This document shows, in pieces, positions 63,947 through 64,000 of a stretch of 64,000 nt of DNA. Source of the stretch: Hyphomicrobium sp. CS1BSMeth3 (GTDB lineage Bacteria > Pseudomonadota > Alphaproteobacteria > Rhizobiales > Hyphomicrobiaceae); NCBI RefSeq assembly GCF_900117415.1, contig NZ_FPEI01000006.1, forward strand, positions 558,001 through 622,000, written 5' to 3'. The notes under the pieces were generated by a model. The model was not told the origin of the DNA, searched no databases, and was given only the letters and a program-made list of their open reading frames with translations. How positions within the stretch are numbered: the stretch's first letter is position 1; each line of letters opens with the position of its first letter. Position numbers and translations under genes: made by a program.

Positions 63947-64000
63947 TCTGTGACGGCGACCCCTTTTCCGTCGGCGCGCCTGCAGACTGCGATTGCGGCT

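Overview
The window is GC-rich, gene-dense bacterial chromosome. The family set points to an alphaproteobacterium of the order Hyphomicrobiales (Rhizobiales): an Irr-type Fur regulator, an EipB/DUF1849 envelope protein, a PodJ-like polarity protein with Sel1 repeats, DUF2948 and UPF0262 genes around hisD, and a MotA/OmpA pair outside any flagellar cluster. The split glycine decarboxylase (gcvPA/gcvPB) fits a Hyphomicrobium-like or related lineage, but the genus cannot be fixed from sequence reading alone. Nearly all content is housekeeping or metabolic. I see no prophage, CRISPR array, transposase or toxin-antitoxin locus.

Layout. 0-3.2 kb: truncated TauE/SafE permease and a PodJ-like protein. 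3.4-8.8 kb: glycine cleavage operon gcvT-gcvH-osmC-gcvPA-gcvPB, read leftward behind a tandem glycine riboswitch. 8.8-14.6 kb: a lipoprotein, then ispH-thrB-rnhA, small monooxygenase-type proteins, a GFA protein and a secreted protein. 14.7-21.7 kb: kdsA, recJ, a repeat-rich gap, an inositol monophosphatase, a MotA/OmpA membrane pair and irr with an intrinsic terminator. 21.7-28 kb: a TRAP binding protein, kdsD, and a rightward catabolic cluster (RidA, SMP-30 lactonase, Zn alcohol dehydrogenase, stand-alone fumarase beta domain, small acidic protein). 28-33 kb: membrane and secreted proteins, aquaporin, L,D-transpeptidase, gamma-glutamyltransferase.

32.8-35.4 kb is the most unusual part. Three small paralogous proteins of unknown function lie in tandem on the minus strand. 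Each is preceded by a tRNA-Val-like sequence. The rightmost is an intact tRNA-Val(GAC); the other two are decayed. This reads as an old triplication of a [tRNA-Val + small gene] unit.

35.5-49.8 kb: geranylgeranyl-reductase-like enzyme, apt, an SDR, DUF2948-hisD-UPF0262-phosphatase, cupin, glycosyltransferase, hydrolase, an Ala/Glu-rich coiled-coil secreted protein preceded by three phased inverted repeats, then a leftward group GST-dapA-like-queG-SDR. 50-57 kb: extensin-like protein, two unknowns with overlapping 3' ends, nnr, glyoxalase, GST, panB. 57-60.3 kb: phoR-phoU-phoB without pst genes, bracketed by three copies of a ~75-nt palindromic element. 60.6-64 kb: dapE, EipB family, and a polar amino-acid ABC binding protein.

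Several intergenic repeat families are visible and are annotated separately: the ~75-nt palindromes, an ~80-nt three-hairpin element with compensatory changes, and a CCCTCTCCCC palindrome family.
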